Shown: piece by piece, positions 17,315 to 26,354 of the stretch
Layout of the letters: every line of letters begins with the position of its first letter
Numbering within the stretch: position 1 is the stretch's first letter
Source of the DNA: Archaeoglobaceae archaeon
Lineage (GTDB): Archaea; Halobacteriota; Archaeoglobi; Archaeoglobales; Archaeoglobaceae
DNA length: 64,000 bases
Assembly: GCA_027028145.1 (NCBI GenBank)
Contig: JALVJV010000005.1
Location: forward strand, 1 to 64,000
Direction: 5' to 3'
Position numbers and translations under genes: made by a program
Notes under the pieces: generated by a model
Seen by the model: the letters and a program-made list of their open reading frames with translations, nothing else
Told to the model about the DNA's origin: nothing
Database searches by the model: none

Positions 17315-18220
17315 ATGAAAATAGTTGTTCTATCCGGAGGAACCGGAACGCCGAAGCTCTTGCGAGGATTGAAGGAACTCGTCGATGATCTAACCGTAAT
17401 AGTGAATACAGCCGAGGATATTTGGATTTCCGGAAACAAGCTTTGTCCGGACATAGATTCCGTCGTATACGCTCTCGCGGATGTTATAGATGATGAAAAA
17501 TGGTGGGGGATAAAGGGTGATACGTTCAAAACGCACGAACAGCTGAAGAGGCTCGGATTCGATGAGTTCATGATGATAGGCGATTTGGATAGAGCCACTC
17601 ATATCTTTCGTTCCGAACTTCTAAAGCAAGGATACACGCTAACGGAAGCTACAAGAAAGCTTAAGAATGCGTTCGGAGTGAAAGCCGAAGTCCTGCCGAT
17701 GTGCGAAGAAGAAGTTGCTACCATCATCGTGACACCTCAAGGAGAGATGCACTTTCAGGAGTTCTGGGTTAAGCACAAAGGCGAGCCGGATGTAATAGAT
17801 ATATATTTTAAGGGAATCGAAAATGCAAAGGCTACCGATGACGTAATTAAGGCTTTGAATAGATGTGATGGTGTTATAATAGGGCCGAGCAATCCTGTTA
17901 CGAGCATAACGCCGATTCTGCTCGTTAAAGGGATAAGGGATGGGTTAAGGCGAAAGAAGGTTATAGCGGTTTCGCCGATTATAGGCAATAAGCCGGTGAG
18001 CGGACCAGCTGGTAAGTTCATGAGGGCTAAAGGTTACGATGTATCCCCTTTGGGTGTTGCGGATGTTTACGCAGATTTTTTGGATGTCTTGGTTGTCGAT
18101 AACTCCGATGCCGATTTGGTCGGTAGGTATAAGGATATTGAAGTCGTGGCAACCGATACAATCATGAAAAGCAAGGAAGACGCCAAGAGATTGAGCGAGT
18201 TTTTGCTTGAACTTTTGTGA
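17315..18220 (+). CDS. cofD: 2-phospho-L-lactate (phosphoenolpyruvate) transferase, F420 biosynthesis
   Basis: Joins the phospho-lactyl or PEP-guanylyl group to FO in coenzyme F420 synthesis; F420 is the hydride carrier of Archaeoglobales. 301 residues from ATG 17315; a TTG three codons earlier is less likely. Motifs: [14 protein letters not shown] at the N-terminus, [20 protein letters not shown], and [15 protein letters not shown] near 190. Eleven bp after map. Confidence 0.96.
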   Translation: MKIVVLSGGTGTPKLLRGLKELVDDLTVIVNTAEDIWISGNKLCPDIDSVVYALADVIDDEKWWGIKGDTFKTHEQLKRLGFDEFMMIGDLDRATHIFRSELLKQGYTLTEATRKLKNAFGVKAEVLPMCEEEVATIIVTPQGEMHFQEFWVKHKGEPDVIDIYFKGIENAKATDDVIKALNRCDGVIIGPSNPVTSITPILLVKGIRDGLRRKKVIAVSPIIGNKPVSGPAGKFMRAKGYDVSPLGVADVYADFLDVLVVDNSDADLVGRYKDIEVVATDTIMKSKEDAKRLSEFLLELL

Positions 18221-18254
18221 TCAAATTTTTAAATAAGCTAAACTAACTTAAAGT

Positions 18255-19607
18255 ATGGCTATCGAAATTAGAAAGATTGTCATTAGGAATTTTAAAAACC
18301 TAAAGGATGTCGTTATATATCCCAAAAAGTTTAACGTGCTTATAGGTCCAAATGGTTCTGGGAAAACGAACTTTCTTGAATTTTTCAAACTTTTGAGGAA
18401 GATTTACGTTGAAAGGAACCCTTATCCGTTTTTGGAGTGGGATGGTTATGAGAATGTCGTTTGGAATCATAAGAGGAGTTTGCCGATAGAGTTCGAGATT
18501 GAAACCGTTAAGAGGACTACCTTTAAGAAGCTCATAAGAATCAAAGGGGTTAAATTAGATAAAGATCAAATTTTTGAGATAATCCATAGAATTTCCTCAA
18601 GTTTTTGGGCTGACAGCTCTGAAAATTTAAAAATATTAAGAGAGAAGGCGGAGATTGAAATACCAAATTTAAACTTTCAATTTTCAATTGAGAAAAGTGG
18701 TGATATGTGGAAGATTAGGCTGAACGATAGGTTGTATAAAATCAAAGAGTTAGATGTCGATAATTTACTCTTTACAATATCATGGATGATTGAAGAAGGA
18801 TTGCGATTTCACGATGAGGGGTATGTTCGTGATAGTCTAAACATGCTAATTGTTGATGAAGTTAAATCTAAATTACCTGAAGATGCCTTTGAGTTAGAAT
18901 TAGAAAAAACACTCTCCTCAATATCAAACAATTTTTCAATTTTAGTTTCGTCAATAATCATCTCAGAAATCTTATCAACGATCTATCTTCCGCTATTCAC
19001 CATCTTCAAAACAATTGTCTTGTTTCCATTGAACATGATCGATATCAAGCAAAAACGTAAGGTCGTTCCAAGGGATGAACCCGTAAGTGAAAGAGGAGAG
19101 AACGCACTCGATGTATTGGCTTTGATGCAACTCAAGGAGAACAAATTACCAGAAAGAATCGAATACGCTATAGAGAACTACTTCAACGGGAGGGTTTATT
19201 TCAAAAATATGGATCTCTACCTTTACGATCTCAACACCAAGGTTGAGTATTCAAAAGAGCATCTTCCAGATGGGCTTCTAAAACTACTTGTAATTCTAAC
19301 AGCCTTGGAGCAAAATCCAAGTATACTGTTTATAGACGAAATAGAGAACTCATTACACCCTGAACTGCTCGAATTCTTGATCAACACGCTGAAAGAAGAT
19401 AGCGATGGATACGTTTTCATAACGACGCACTCACCAGTAGTCTTGAACTTAGTAGAGCCGGAAGAAATCTACATCTTTAAGCCTAAGGATGACGGAAGCA
19501 TCGAAATCAAAAATGCCACAGAGTACAAGAGTAAAGAGGAGCTTATGAAGGAGCTTGAAGAGCTGGGCATTAGCTTGGGTGAAAAGATTCTCTATGGACT
19601 GACGTGA
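18255..19607 (+). CDS. AAA ATPase (RloA/AbiL-like, OLD/SMC-type fold)
   Basis: 450-residue ABC/SMC-like AAA ATPase. Walker A GPNGSGKTNF at residues 32-41; late Walker B ILFIDEIENSLHPELLEFL near 360; FITTHSPVVLNLVEP near 395 supplies the His switch; an insertion of about 250 residues with helical character lies between. This is the AAA_15/AAA_21 layout of RloA, AbiLi, PARIS AriA and OLD ATPases. A TTTTTAAATA box about 26 bp upstream suggests a leaderless mRNA. Followed after 9 bp by a TOPRIM-like gene, making a two-gene module whose role in defence is inference. A+T content is higher than in neighbours, suggesting transfer. Confidence 0.85.
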   Translation: MAIEIRKIVIRNFKNLKDVVIYPKKFNVLIGPNGSGKTNFLEFFKLLRKIYVERNPYPFLEWDGYENVVWNHKRSLPIEFEIETVKRTTFKKLIRIKGVKLDKDQIFEIIHRISSSFWADSSENLKILREKAEIEIPNLNFQFSIEKSGDMWKIRLNDRLYKIKELDVDNLLFTISWMIEEGLRFHDEGYVRDSLNMLIVDEVKSKLPEDAFELELEKTLSSISNNFSILVSSIIISEILSTIYLPLFTIFKTIVLFPLNMIDIKQKRKVVPRDEPVSERGENALDVLALMQLKENKLPERIEYAIENYFNGRVYFKNMDLYLYDLNTKVEYSKEHLPDGLLKLLVILTALEQNPSILFIDEIENSLHPELLEFLINTLKEDSDGYVFITTHSPVVLNLVEPEEIYIFKPKDDGSIEIKNATEYKSKEELMKELEELGISLGEKILYGLT

Positions 19608-19616
19608 GGGCTGTAG

Positions 19617-20168
19617 ATGAAAGTTGCGATATTCACAGAGGACACGTATGCACCTAAGTTCATTAAAAATGTGATCAACCGCTTGATTTCAGAGGGTTTT
19701 ATATCAACCAAGATCGAATTCGCCAAATTACATACTCCATCGCTCATAAAAAAGTGTCACAACGTAAGGAAGGTTCTTTCAGTAGTCAGAGACGTTGATA
19801 GAATTCTGATTCTAATCGACAAAGAAAATAGCGACGAATACGACGAAGATAGAGATGTTTGGAGACATCTGAGAAATCTGAAAGAGCAAGATAAGAGAAA
19901 GATCGTTGTAATAGCGACCGAACCGGAGATAGAGGAGTGGATATGTGAATCTCTGGACATACCTTTCGATAAAACTGGCAAAGACTTAGAAAGAAAGCCG
20001 AGCAAAATTTTGGGTAAAAATCATAACTATAAGAAGTCAAAGCTTCCAAAATATGCCGAAAATCTTGATTTTGAAAAGTTGCTTAGAAAATCCAAAAGTT
20101 TTAAGGAGTTCTATCTCTCTTTGAAGTTCAAAGATCAGGAAACCCAGCCATCATCATCAAATCAGTAG
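19617..20168 (+). CDS. TOPRIM-like DUF4276/RloB-type protein
   Basis: 183 residues. N-terminal VAIFTEDTYAPKFI, an acidic core RILILIDKENSDEYDEDRD near residue 62, then VVIATEPEIEEWICESL near 100, and K-rich C-terminal region KPSKIL...PKYAENLDFEKLL; this order matches DUF4276/RloB small TOPRIM partners of AAA ATPases. Such pairs (RloAB, AbiL, PARIS-like) act in phage defence, with the TOPRIM protein as nuclease effector. The last codons (SSSNQ) lie within a C/D sRNA encoded on the other strand. Confidence 0.7.
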   Translation: MKVAIFTEDTYAPKFIKNVINRLISEGFISTKIEFAKLHTPSLIKKCHNVRKVLSVVRDVDRILILIDKENSDEYDEDRDVWRHLRNLKEQDKRKIVVIATEPEIEEWICESLDIPFDKTGKDLERKPSKILGKNHNYKKSKLPKYAENLDFEKLLRKSKSFKEFYLSLKFKDQETQPSSSNQ

Positions 20169-20192
20169 GTACCGACCGTCATCATCCAAAAA
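20130..20192 (-). ncRNA. C/D box sRNA 3, antisense to the end of the TOPRIM-like gene
   Basis: Minus strand: C box ATGATGA (20179-20185), 13-nt guide, D' CTGA (20162-20165), 4-nt spacer, C' ATGATGA (20151-20157), 12-nt guide (20139-20150), D CTGA (20135-20138). Correct order and spacing for an archaeal double guide. It overlaps the last 11 codons of the gene on the plus strand. Confidence 0.82.
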
Positions 20193-20219
20193 TCACATAA
20201 AATCAAATGCATAAAAATC

Positions 20220-20280
20220 TACCCTCAGCCAGCCATCCTTTCATCATCGATCAGTAGCTCACCAGCTTCATCATCGGCAT
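20220..20280 (-). ncRNA. C/D box sRNA 4
   Basis: Minus strand: short terminal GCC-type stem, C box ATGATGA (20268-20274), 13-nt guide (20255-20267), D' CTGA (20251-20254), 3-nt spacer, C' ATGATGA (20241-20247), 12-nt guide (20229-20240), D CTGA (20225-20228). Lies about 30 bp upstream of sRNA 3 on the same strand and downstream of the helicase gene; the two may come from one precursor. Confidence 0.88.
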
Positions 20281-20346
20281 ATTGTATTGAATAACAATAT
20301 GAGTGATCTAAATTTTTCCTTGAAAATCCCCCAACGTAACAACGAT

Positions 20347-22671
20347 TTAAACACTAAGGATAATATTTAAAGTCTGCGAACTCCTCATACTTCTCCAAAT
20401 CCAGTTTACCCCTCTTCCCCTCAAAATCTTCTCAAGCACGTTCATCGCACCGATTCTGTTTAGGGGTTGGTTGTTGTTACCGCATTGATAGCTGTATGTG
20501 CACTTCGGGCATCCATCTGTTCTGTTGCAATCGCAGTTCTTCAGAACTTCGTAGGCAATTCTGAAAGCTCGATCCAACCTTCTAAACAGTAACTTGCTCA
20601 ATCCGCTTCCGCCGATCGTAGCATCGTAGACGAATATATCTCCTTCGGGCGTCGAAATTCCGCCCATCTGCTGGCTTCCGCCGCCGGTTAAAGCGTTGCT
20701 CGCTTCTATTAGCACATGCTCCAAAGCGTGGAAAGTTCCGGCGTAGAAATCGTCGTAATCCATCGGATCCGGCATTGGAGCGGAAAGGACGAATCCTTTA
20801 GTCGGGAATGTGTAGCTGACCGGCTTCTCCAAATACCTCGTCCTCCCCTTCCTCTCCCTCGAAAAAACGTCCCTTTCTACATAGCCATAGACTATCATGG
20901 TAATTTCGAGAGAGCAATATGCGGCTTGGTAATCATTTCTGACGCTCTCAACCTTAACGATCCTCGGAATTGACATGTATAAGGGTTCCGTAATTTCGTT
21001 GCCGTGGGGATAATCCACCAATACCGCTTCCTTCTTCTCAAGATCGAGCCGCTTTGACATAAGCCTCTGCCCGTTGTGGATTATTATGCTTCCCGGGAAC
21101 AGCTCCTTAAGGGCTATCGGTAAGTTCCTTTCACCGATCACCCTACCGTCTTTTATCATTCTAACGCTTTCTCCAATCCCGCGCATGTTGAAATTCGCGA
21201 AGAAATCGGATGCGTTGGCTGAAGGAATAAAGAGACCGTTTATCTCGATTACCAAACCCCTCCTCTTAAGCCATTCGATTACATCCGCCCATTCCTCCCT
21301 TACTTCGGATTTATCGAGAGGTTTTTCCATGACCATCGAAAGGATCTGAAATTTCATGATCTCGTCGTTAAACTTTTCAACGTAGCCATACTGCTCGTCC
21401 TTAAAGTAATCTTCTGGCTTTTGCCTGTAATAGTTGCTTATAGCATCATCTTCCCTCAACAACAGAATCCCTATGCTCTCCTGCCCCTTCCTTCCAGCCC
21501 TTCCCACCCTTTGCAGAAATTGAGAGTAGCTGACCAACTCCGAAATCACGACATCTACATCGCCTATGTCAATTCCGAGCTCAAGCGTCGGAGTTGCAAC
21601 CACTATCCTAAGCTTTCCCTCTCTAAAATCGGCTTCAACCTTCTCCCTAACATCCTTGGGCAAGCCTCCCTTGTGGATAGCCAAGTTAATCCCTTCCCTC
21701 TTCAGAATCCAGCCTATCGTCTCCACGACCTTGTAGCTGTTTCCGAATATCAGTATCTTCTTACCCTTCAAAGCCTTCACGAGATCCCTTACCGATGCGT
21801 ATATAGATGGCGTGAATCGCATGATGAAGTGCAAGATCGATTTCCTGTGCTCACCGTGGACGTGAACGAACTCCCTTTCAAATAACTCCTCAGCAAACTC
21901 TTTAGCATTCGCAATCGTTGCGGAAGCACATGCTATTTGGAAATCCGAAAACCTCTCAAGTCTTTTGATGAGGTAATGCACGTTCGTTCCCAACAAGCCA
22001 GTGTAGCTGTGAAGCTCATCGACGGCAACAAATCTTATTTCTTCGGCGATCCTTCTGAAGGCAGGAGTGTTCCTCAGATGGTAGTCGATCATATCCGGAT
22101 TGGTAAGTATTACGTCGGCTTCCCCTCTCAAGACAGCTCTTCTTTCCTCGAAGCTCGAATCTCCATCGAATCTGATGGCATTCAAGCCTAAAGAATCCGC
22201 GTAAAACTTAAGCTTTAGCTCCTGATCCTTCGCCAAAGCCTTGGTAGGATAAAATACGATTCCGATTCCTCCGTTTAAGGCTATCCTTTCGAGCATCGGA
22301 ACAACGAAGGCTTCTGTCTTCCCGAAACCCGTCGGAGCCGTTATAACGACGTTTCTACCCCTTCTAAGCTCTCTTATGGCTTCAAGCTGGAATGGATAAA
22401 GTTTAACTATTCCCCTACTCCTCAAAGCTCTCTCAAGCGGTTTCAAAATATTCGCCTCTTCGATTGGAACTGTCGGATTCGGATTAAACGGCTTGAAGAT
22501 CTTGTAGAATATTATCTCGTCTTCGCAATCGAAAATAGGCTTTAAATCTGCTCTATCGCCAGCTACCTTAAGCAGTAATTCCAAATTTTTCTTCCGAACG
22601 TCAAGCTTTCTGCATATGCACTTCCTCTTGAGTCTACCGCACTTCGGACAAAACAAGTCGTCGATGTTCAT
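20347..22671 (-). CDS. DEAD/DEAH-box helicase with C-terminal DUF1998 zinc domain
   Basis: Superfamily 2 helicase of 774 residues, related to MrfA/Hrq1-type repair helicases. N-terminal cysteine knuckle CPKCGRLKRKCICR (residues 8-21); Walker A TAPTGFGKTEAF; VAVDELHSYTG as motif II; motif VI QRVGRAGRKGQE. The C-terminal DUF1998 region has a Cys cluster CDCNRTDGCPKCTYSYQCGN that should bind metal. MrfA and Hrq1 unwind DNA in crosslink repair; a similar role is inferred. Preceded by a TTTTATC box about 35 bp upstream. Confidence 0.9.
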   Translation of the reverse strand: MNIDDLFCPKCGRLKRKCICRKLDVRKKNLELLLKVAGDRADLKPIFDCEDEIIFYKIFKPFNPNPTVPIEEANILKPLERALRSRGIVKLYPFQLEAIRELRRGRNVVITAPTGFGKTEAFVVPMLERIALNGGIGIVFYPTKALAKDQELKLKFYADSLGLNAIRFDGDSSFEERRAVLRGEADVILTNPDMIDYHLRNTPAFRRIAEEIRFVAVDELHSYTGLLGTNVHYLIKRLERFSDFQIACASATIANAKEFAEELFEREFVHVHGEHRKSILHFIMRFTPSIYASVRDLVKALKGKKILIFGNSYKVVETIGWILKREGINLAIHKGGLPKDVREKVEADFREGKLRIVVATPTLELGIDIGDVDVVISELVSYSQFLQRVGRAGRKGQESIGILLLREDDAISNYYRQKPEDYFKDEQYGYVEKFNDEIMKFQILSMVMEKPLDKSEVREEWADVIEWLKRRGLVIEINGLFIPSANASDFFANFNMRGIGESVRMIKDGRVIGERNLPIALKELFPGSIIIHNGQRLMSKRLDLEKKEAVLVDYPHGNEITEPLYMSIPRIVKVESVRNDYQAAYCSLEITMIVYGYVERDVFSRERKGRTRYLEKPVSYTFPTKGFVLSAPMPDPMDYDDFYAGTFHALEHVLIEASNALTGGGSQQMGGISTPEGDIFVYDATIGGSGLSKLLFRRLDRAFRIAYEVLKNCDCNRTDGCPKCTYSYQCGNNNQPLNRIGAMNVLEKILRGRGVNWIWRSMRSSQTLNIILSV

Positions 22672-22804
22672 TTCTAAACACTCGATGTCGGTTTGAAGAT
22701 AAAACGGTTTTTCGTAACTCTGATCGAATCAGTCAGTAAACGGCAATAGGAGTCTTTAAGTTGGCCAAATATCCATGCGCGAACCTTCGCATCTTCGTCG
22801 TGAT

Positions 22805-23071
22805 CTAAGTTCTCTTTGATCTCACCAAGGCTTTGAGCTCTTTTACGAACATCCTCCAGTTTAGCGTAAAGTGCAGGACTGCAACGGCTATGATCAACAA
22901 ACCGACGTATTTATGATAGTCACTCCACATATGCTTGGTCAGTCCGAAAAGTAGGAGGTTCCCGGAGCCTTGTCCGTGTGGAGCGAATAAAAGGATGAGT
23001 CCGCTTACAGCCTGAAACAGCCCCAAGACGATCATACACGAAGAAACGACAGCCCTTAATCTCGCACCCAT
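22805..23071 (-). CDS. Small cytochrome b-like membrane protein (DUF4405-like)
   Basis: 88 residues with two hydrophobic helices (about 8-30 and 54-72). HKYVGLLIIAVAVLHFTLNW has the two spaced His of DUF4405-type di-helical cytochrome b-like proteins. The heme role is inference. Its start lies about 50 bp from the UDG gene on the same strand. Confidence 0.65.
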   Translation of the reverse strand: MGARLRAVVSSCMIVLGLFQAVSGLILLFAPHGQGSGNLLLFGLTKHMWSDYHKYVGLLIIAVAVLHFTLNWRMFVKELKALVRSKRT

Positions 23072-23121
23072 GCGGAATAAGTCGCGTTTGGATATATAAA
23101 TTTTGAAGTTCGAATTTCGAT

Positions 23122-23736
23122 CTATACGAAATCAAGCAGAGTGGTCTCCTTAACTTTGCGAGGTTTCTCTTTAAGCAATTCTACGATCTTTTTGAAGTCG
23201 TTCTCAAAATCCTCTTTGAGTTGAGGTCTGTAGAGAACGGCAGCCGGGTGATAGACCGCAATGACCTTAACGTTCTTTCCCCACTTCTCAACTTCAAAGA
23301 TCTTTCCCCTAACCCTGCTTATTCCGGGGAAATTCAAGCCGAAAAGATCGAATATCACTCCGGCGGAGTGTCTGCCCAAGCACACGATGACATCCGGCTT
23401 GATTGCTTCGAGCTGTTTGATCAGGAAAGGCTTGCAGGCTTCCACTTCTTCGGGCTTCGGATCTCTGTTGTTGGGCGGGCGACACTTAAGAACGTTCGTG
23501 ATATAAACATCCTCCCGCCTCAATCCGAACTTCTGCATGACCTCCGTAAGGTATTTGCCGGCGTTACCTACGAAGGGGCGTCCTTGCTTGTCTTCTTCTC
23601 TTCCCGGGGCTTCTCCGACGAAAACAATTTTAGCCTTCGGATTTCCCTCTCCGGGAACGTAGTTGGTTTTCGTCTTCCAGAGCTCGCATCTCTTGCAGTT
23701 TTTAATTTCACGCTCGATCTCCTCAAGCGATTGCAT
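23122..23736 (-). CDS. Uracil-DNA glycosylase, family 4 (iron-sulfur)
   Basis: Removes uracil from DNA, important at high temperature where cytosine deaminates. 204 residues from ATG 23736 (MQSLEEIEREIKNC); an upstream ATG adds seven residues. Motifs: KRCELWKT with C-x2-C, FVGEAPGREEDKQGRPFVGNAG (active site), VLKCRPPNNRDPKPEEVEAC (remaining cluster Cys), VYHPAAVL near the end. The very C-terminus EKPRKVKETTLLDFV resembles a PCNA-binding peptide, an inference. Confidence 0.95.
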   Translation of the reverse strand: MQSLEEIEREIKNCKRCELWKTKTNYVPGEGNPKAKIVFVGEAPGREEDKQGRPFVGNAGKYLTEVMQKFGLRREDVYITNVLKCRPPNNRDPKPEEVEACKPFLIKQLEAIKPDVIVCLGRHSAGVIFDLFGLNFPGISRVRGKIFEVEKWGKNVKVIAVYHPAAVLYRPQLKEDFENDFKKIVELLKEKPRKVKETTLLDFV

Positions 23737-23759
23737 CAAGCAATTCTTAATCTGCAAGC

Positions 23760-24548
23760 TTAATAATCTTTACATGTTGTGGCAAGTTCTTCCGCCAGTA
23801 AGCACGCACCCTTGGCAACCGCAAGCGGATCCTTAAGAGTCTTAATTTCCGGCTCGAATCCCTCCATGAGATACCGATATATCTCGGTTTTGAGAATTTG
23901 AACATCGAGGTTTCCGCCGATTCTGCCGCCGAAAATTACCGCCTCGGGATCGAGCAACGTTACGGCGTTTGCAACCGCTATGCACATAAGCCTGAAGCCT
24001 TCAATTCCGTAGATGCTACCGTCTTCAAACAGCTCCTTCGCATCCCTTCCGAACCTCTTTCTGATGCTCCAACCGCCGAAATAAGCTTCCAAGTGTCCCC
24101 TCCCTCCGCAGGTGCAAACTTCATCCCCTCCGACAAACCAGTGCCCGATTTCTCCAGCCAAGCCTTCACCTCTGACCAATCTCCCATCCATCACTATTCC
24201 GCTACCTATTCCGGTGCCGATCGTGATTCCGATGGCGTTCTTGAATCCGAACAGCTTAGCCGAGTAGTATGCGAAGCAGTTCGCGTCGTTGTCAAGAACG
24301 AACGGAACGTTCAAGTTGATATCAAACTTCCCGCCTATGTTCGGCATCTTAACGATCTTGCCTTTCTTGATCCAAGCAGCCAGCCCGATTCCCACAGCCT
24401 TAACGTTGAACTGCTCGATGAGATCGTTCAAAATTTCGTTCAGGTTTGCCAAAGTTGCTTTCGTCTTGTATGTGGCAACATGCCTGAAATCACCATCAAA
24501 AACGACGATGTCGATGTTTGTCCCGCCGATGTCCACGCCGAGTATCAT
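23760..24548 (-). CDS. ROK-family sugar kinase (glucokinase-like)
   Basis: 262-residue ASKHA-fold kinase. N-terminal phosphate loop LGVDIGGTNIDIVVFDG, VLDNDANCFAYY with the catalytic Asp near residue 95, ITIGTGIGSGIV, GEIGHWFV and the ROK zinc motif CTCGGRGHLEAY. Probably phosphorylates glucose, N-acetylmannosamine or a related sugar; substrate undefined. Stop is 23 bp before the UDG start on the same strand. Confidence 0.88.
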   Translation of the reverse strand: MILGVDIGGTNIDIVVFDGDFRHVATYKTKATLANLNEILNDLIEQFNVKAVGIGLAAWIKKGKIVKMPNIGGKFDINLNVPFVLDNDANCFAYYSAKLFGFKNAIGITIGTGIGSGIVMDGRLVRGEGLAGEIGHWFVGGDEVCTCGGRGHLEAYFGGWSIRKRFGRDAKELFEDGSIYGIEGFRLMCIAVANAVTLLDPEAVIFGGRIGGNLDVQILKTEIYRYLMEGFEPEIKTLKDPLAVAKGACLLAEELATTCKDY

Positions 24549-24746
24549 GATTCAATTTGCAAAACAGTTCATATAACATCTGCGGAATTTTCGGAGTTTA
24601 TCGCATTGTTGGTCCCGCTAAACGAACTTCTGATTCACGTAAACGGTATAATTTCGGCTAAAATCGTAAAACGGAAGTCTGCGATAAGAGATGATGTTGC
24701 AAAACCTTGCTCGAAGGTTAAAAGATAGCTTAAAAAGTAGGAAAAA
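24549..24746. other. Intergenic region, ROK kinase to DsrK-like gene
   Basis: About 200 bp with no convincing ORF or RNA. It must contain the ROK gene promoter on the minus strand and the end of the DsrMK-like transcript. Confidence 0.4.
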
Positions 24747-26354
24747 TCAGAACATTTCGATGAACGGTTCTTCGATGTCAACCATTGCGTTGACCATCAA
24801 CTCCACGAGACCGCCGTAGTAGATTCCGCACTTCATCGTAGCCTGATAGTGATCGAGCATGTCTCTGATTGCACCCTTGCAGTTCGAGCACGGTGCGCAG
24901 ACATACTTCTTTATGCTCGGATCGATGCAGTCTTGGAACGCCGTAAGGATCTGCTTGAACTTCATCCTCGTAGCGACCTTGTTCCTCCACTCCGGGAAGT
25001 TCATTGAAGTCATGATGGCAAAACCGCTTCCACCGCCGCAACAGTAGTTGTAAACGCCGTGCGGTTCCATCTCCCTGAATTGCGGGCAGATCTCCCTCAA
25101 AATCTTCCTCTGAGGCTCAACGACACCCATAAGTCTTACCATGTTGCACGGATCGTGCAACGTAACCGGGAAGTTGTTCTTCTCCGGATCCAAGTTCAGC
25201 TTCTTCTTTCTGACGATGTCCCAAAGGATCGGCATACAGCTTTCTCTCGGAATGTTGTATTCGTCCGCAAGCACCCTGTCAGCTACAACGCACAAAGCCT
25301 TGTGTGCATGTCCACACTCTCCAACGACTATCCTGTTAACATCCAGCTTCCTCGCAACCTCCACGTGCTTTCTCGCGATCCTCGCAAGCTGAACGTCATC
25401 ATACCACACACCGTAGTTAACGGCATCGTATCCAACAAGCTCACTGCTTAATGTCCAGCTTATTCCAGCCTCCTCGAAGATTATAGCAAAAGCGGCTGGA
25501 TTTTCGGGCCAGCTCAGGTATTCTCCAGCGTTGTGGATTAGCAAGATGTCCGCTCCCTTTTCATCCACGGGTATCTTTATGTTTTTACCCGTTCTCTCCT
25601 TTATATCGTCTTCGATGAACTCGATGATGTCCTTGAAACCTTCAGGAGTTAGAGCGGTGCTCGAACCAACTCTGAGATGCTGAACCGTTCCAAGCTCGTG
25701 CAAAGCCTTAGGAGCTACACCCATCTCCTGACTGAACAGCTTTCTTATCTCATGAGCGATAAGACCGTTATCAACACCGATTGGACAAACCTGAGTGCAT
25801 CTCCTGCAGAGTGTGCATCTGTAAGCCAACTCCGCGAGCCTCGCTATTGTATACCAGTTGAGTTCTATGTCTCCGCTGACGAACTTTCCGAAGACCTTTC
25901 CAGCGGGAGTAAGATACCTCTTCCATATCCTTCTCAGAACCTCGCTCCTATACGTGGGTCTGTAAATCTCCTTCTTTCCGCTCGACAGATAAATCGGACA
26001 AGCGTCGTTGCAAGTCTGACACTTGGCACAGAACTCCAACGACAGCAGTAGAGGCTGGAGGAATGTCCAGTTGTTCTCCTTATCCAACAACTTCTTCAAA
26101 CCTTCCAAGAACCTCTGGATAAGCCTCTGCTCCTCCTCTTTAGTTTTCGGCTTTTCAAACGGAACATCTATCGCTATGTAGCCGTCCAATTCCGTAATGT
26201 ATTTCTCTCTCCACTCCTCCTTAGGCTCGGTCATCTCGGGCTCTTCGCCGGGTTTGTCGTATGGTGGAGGAAGTTTCATAAGATCCTCAAGTCTCAGCTT
26301 GATCAACTGCTTCGAAGGTTTACCAATATCCTTAATCCTAACCTCCTTACTCAT
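24747..26354 (-). CDS. DsrK/HdrD-like iron-sulfur protein (second copy)
   Basis: 535 residues from ATG 26354, which overlaps the stop of the upstream dsrM-like gene (ATGA). Cytoplasmic catalytic subunit related to HdrD. Two [4Fe-4S] ferredoxin motifs: CAKCQTCNDACP near residue 110 and CTLCRRCTQVCPIG near 180; one full CCG domain toward the C-terminus: HDPCNMVRLMG, YNYCCGGGSG and CAPCSNCKG, which would hold the noncubane cluster. Partner is the cytochrome b-like protein at 26351. Likely a menaquinol:thiol/disulfide redox module; the real acceptor is unknown. Confidence 0.9.
   Translation of the reverse strand: MSKEVRIKDIGKPSKQLIKLRLEDLMKLPPPYDKPGEEPEMTEPKEEWREKYITELDGYIAIDVPFEKPKTKEEEQRLIQRFLEGLKKLLDKENNWTFLQPLLLSLEFCAKCQTCNDACPIYLSSGKKEIYRPTYRSEVLRRIWKRYLTPAGKVFGKFVSGDIELNWYTIARLAELAYRCTLCRRCTQVCPIGVDNGLIAHEIRKLFSQEMGVAPKALHELGTVQHLRVGSSTALTPEGFKDIIEFIEDDIKERTGKNIKIPVDEKGADILLIHNAGEYLSWPENPAAFAIIFEEAGISWTLSSELVGYDAVNYGVWYDDVQLARIARKHVEVARKLDVNRIVVGECGHAHKALCVVADRVLADEYNIPRESCMPILWDIVRKKKLNLDPEKNNFPVTLHDPCNMVRLMGVVEPQRKILREICPQFREMEPHGVYNYCCGGGSGFAIMTSMNFPEWRNKVATRMKFKQILTAFQDCIDPSIKKYVCAPCSNCKGAIRDMLDHYQATMKCGIYYGGLVELMVNAMVDIEEPFIEMF

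Noticed and set aside
23898-24728. 276-codon plus-strand frame opposite the ROK kinase
   Set aside because: Mostly the shadow of the ROK gene on the other strand; the non-overlapping end has no support.
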